Assembly: GCA_945947575.1 (NCBI GenBank)
Contig: CAMEYM010000011.1
Span: 1 to 64,000 of the forward strand
DNA: 64,000 bases
Direction: 5' to 3'
Origin: Rhizobium sp. Q54
Lineage (GTDB): Bacteria; Pseudomonadota; Alphaproteobacteria; UBA2966; CAIVPW01
A model generated the notes under the pieces. That model was not told where the DNA came from, did not search any database, and saw nothing but the letters and a program-made list of their open reading frames with translations. How positions within the stretch are numbered: position 1 is the first letter of the stretch; every line of letters starts with the position of its first letter. The translations under genes were made by a program, and so were the position numbers. Shown in pieces: positions 63,841-64,000 of the stretch.

Positions 63841-63866
<26 letters not shown>

Positions 63867-64000
63867 TCGCCCAGACACGGATCGCAAAGATCCGGAAGCC
63901 GTTCTGCGGCGGCTGGAGTGGACGGTACTGCGCCGTCTCGACGGCTATCTGCAGGGTGACTACCGCACGCTGTTCCGCGGTTTCGGACTCGATCTAGCCG
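63841..64000 (+). CDS. DUF58-domain protein, N-terminal fragment
   Basis: The gene runs off the right edge; 53 codons are visible. RRLEWTVLRRLDGYLQGDYRTLFRGFGLDLA is the well-conserved start of alphaproteobacterial DUF58 proteins (VWA-like partners of MoxR ATPases). The ATG at 63841 lies 26 nt inside moxR. Such clusters usually go on with DUF4159 and membrane VWA genes, which cannot be checked here. Confidence 0.88.

Overview
The window is a 64 kb piece of a GC-rich alphaproteobacterial chromosome, starting inside tuf and ending inside a DUF58 gene. The alphaproteobacterial call rests on gene content and order seen here: the S10-spc-alpha ribosomal supercluster with secY-adk-rpsM-rpsK-rpoA-rplQ, an ATP12-type F1 assembly chaperone, an EipB (DUF1849) envelope protein, a DUF3572 gene beside pleD, and the pyrB-pyrC-plsY-dprA-topA-rnr-DUF983-rpmG run. 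Lipoprotein, MipA/OmpV, RND efflux and c-type cytochrome genes show a Gram-negative envelope. I cannot assign an order or family; a Rhodospirillales-like lineage is only a guess. No CRISPR array, insertion sequence, phage or integrated element was seen.

Layout. 1-14.6 kb: tuf end, S10/spc/alpha ribosomal genes, secY, adk, rpoA and rplQ, with an internal promoter before rpsM and an intrinsic terminator after rplQ. 14.6-20.3 kb: a prolyl-4-hydroxylase-like oxygenase, rarA, an RluC/RluD-type pseudouridine synthase, an ATP12 chaperone, acylphosphatase, lipB (reverse), an orphan fliN-like gene and tRNA-Leu(GAG). 20.4-29.6 kb: mgtE, mipA/ompV and an L-2-hydroxyglutarate dehydrogenase-like gene (reverse), a VWA protein plus membrane J-domain protein, galU-ugd, and a SPOR-tailed D,D-carboxypeptidase (reverse). 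30-32.7 kb: clpS-clpA with a strong terminator. 32.7-37.6 kb: a BigR/SqrR-like ArsR repressor, a divergent DUF2892 membrane gene and an RND efflux pair. 37.6-43.7 kb: a cupin, a very large diheme peroxidase-like cytochrome c, and a convergent pair of TPR envelope proteins. 43.8-50 kb: GNAT/FemAB-like protein, RidA, degenerate GGDEF protein, EipB, pentapeptide-repeat protein, ROK kinase, DUF3572. 50-61.6 kb: pleD, then the reverse-strand block rpmG-DUF983-rnr-topA-dprA-plsY-pyrC-pyrB. 61.9-64 kb: a PDZ-less HtrA-like protease, a MoxR ATPase and a partial DUF58 gene.

Most of the window is housekeeping. The least explained parts are the diheme cytochrome with its convergent TPR pair, the predicted sulfur-sensing ArsR/RND/DUF2892 module with overlapping divergent promoters, a GGDEF protein with a lost active site but a retained inhibitory-site motif, a pyrB-linked dihydroorotase homologue lacking the first metal-binding histidines, and structured leaders before rpoA and clpS. 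All functional calls are by reading translated motifs and gene order; no database search was run.
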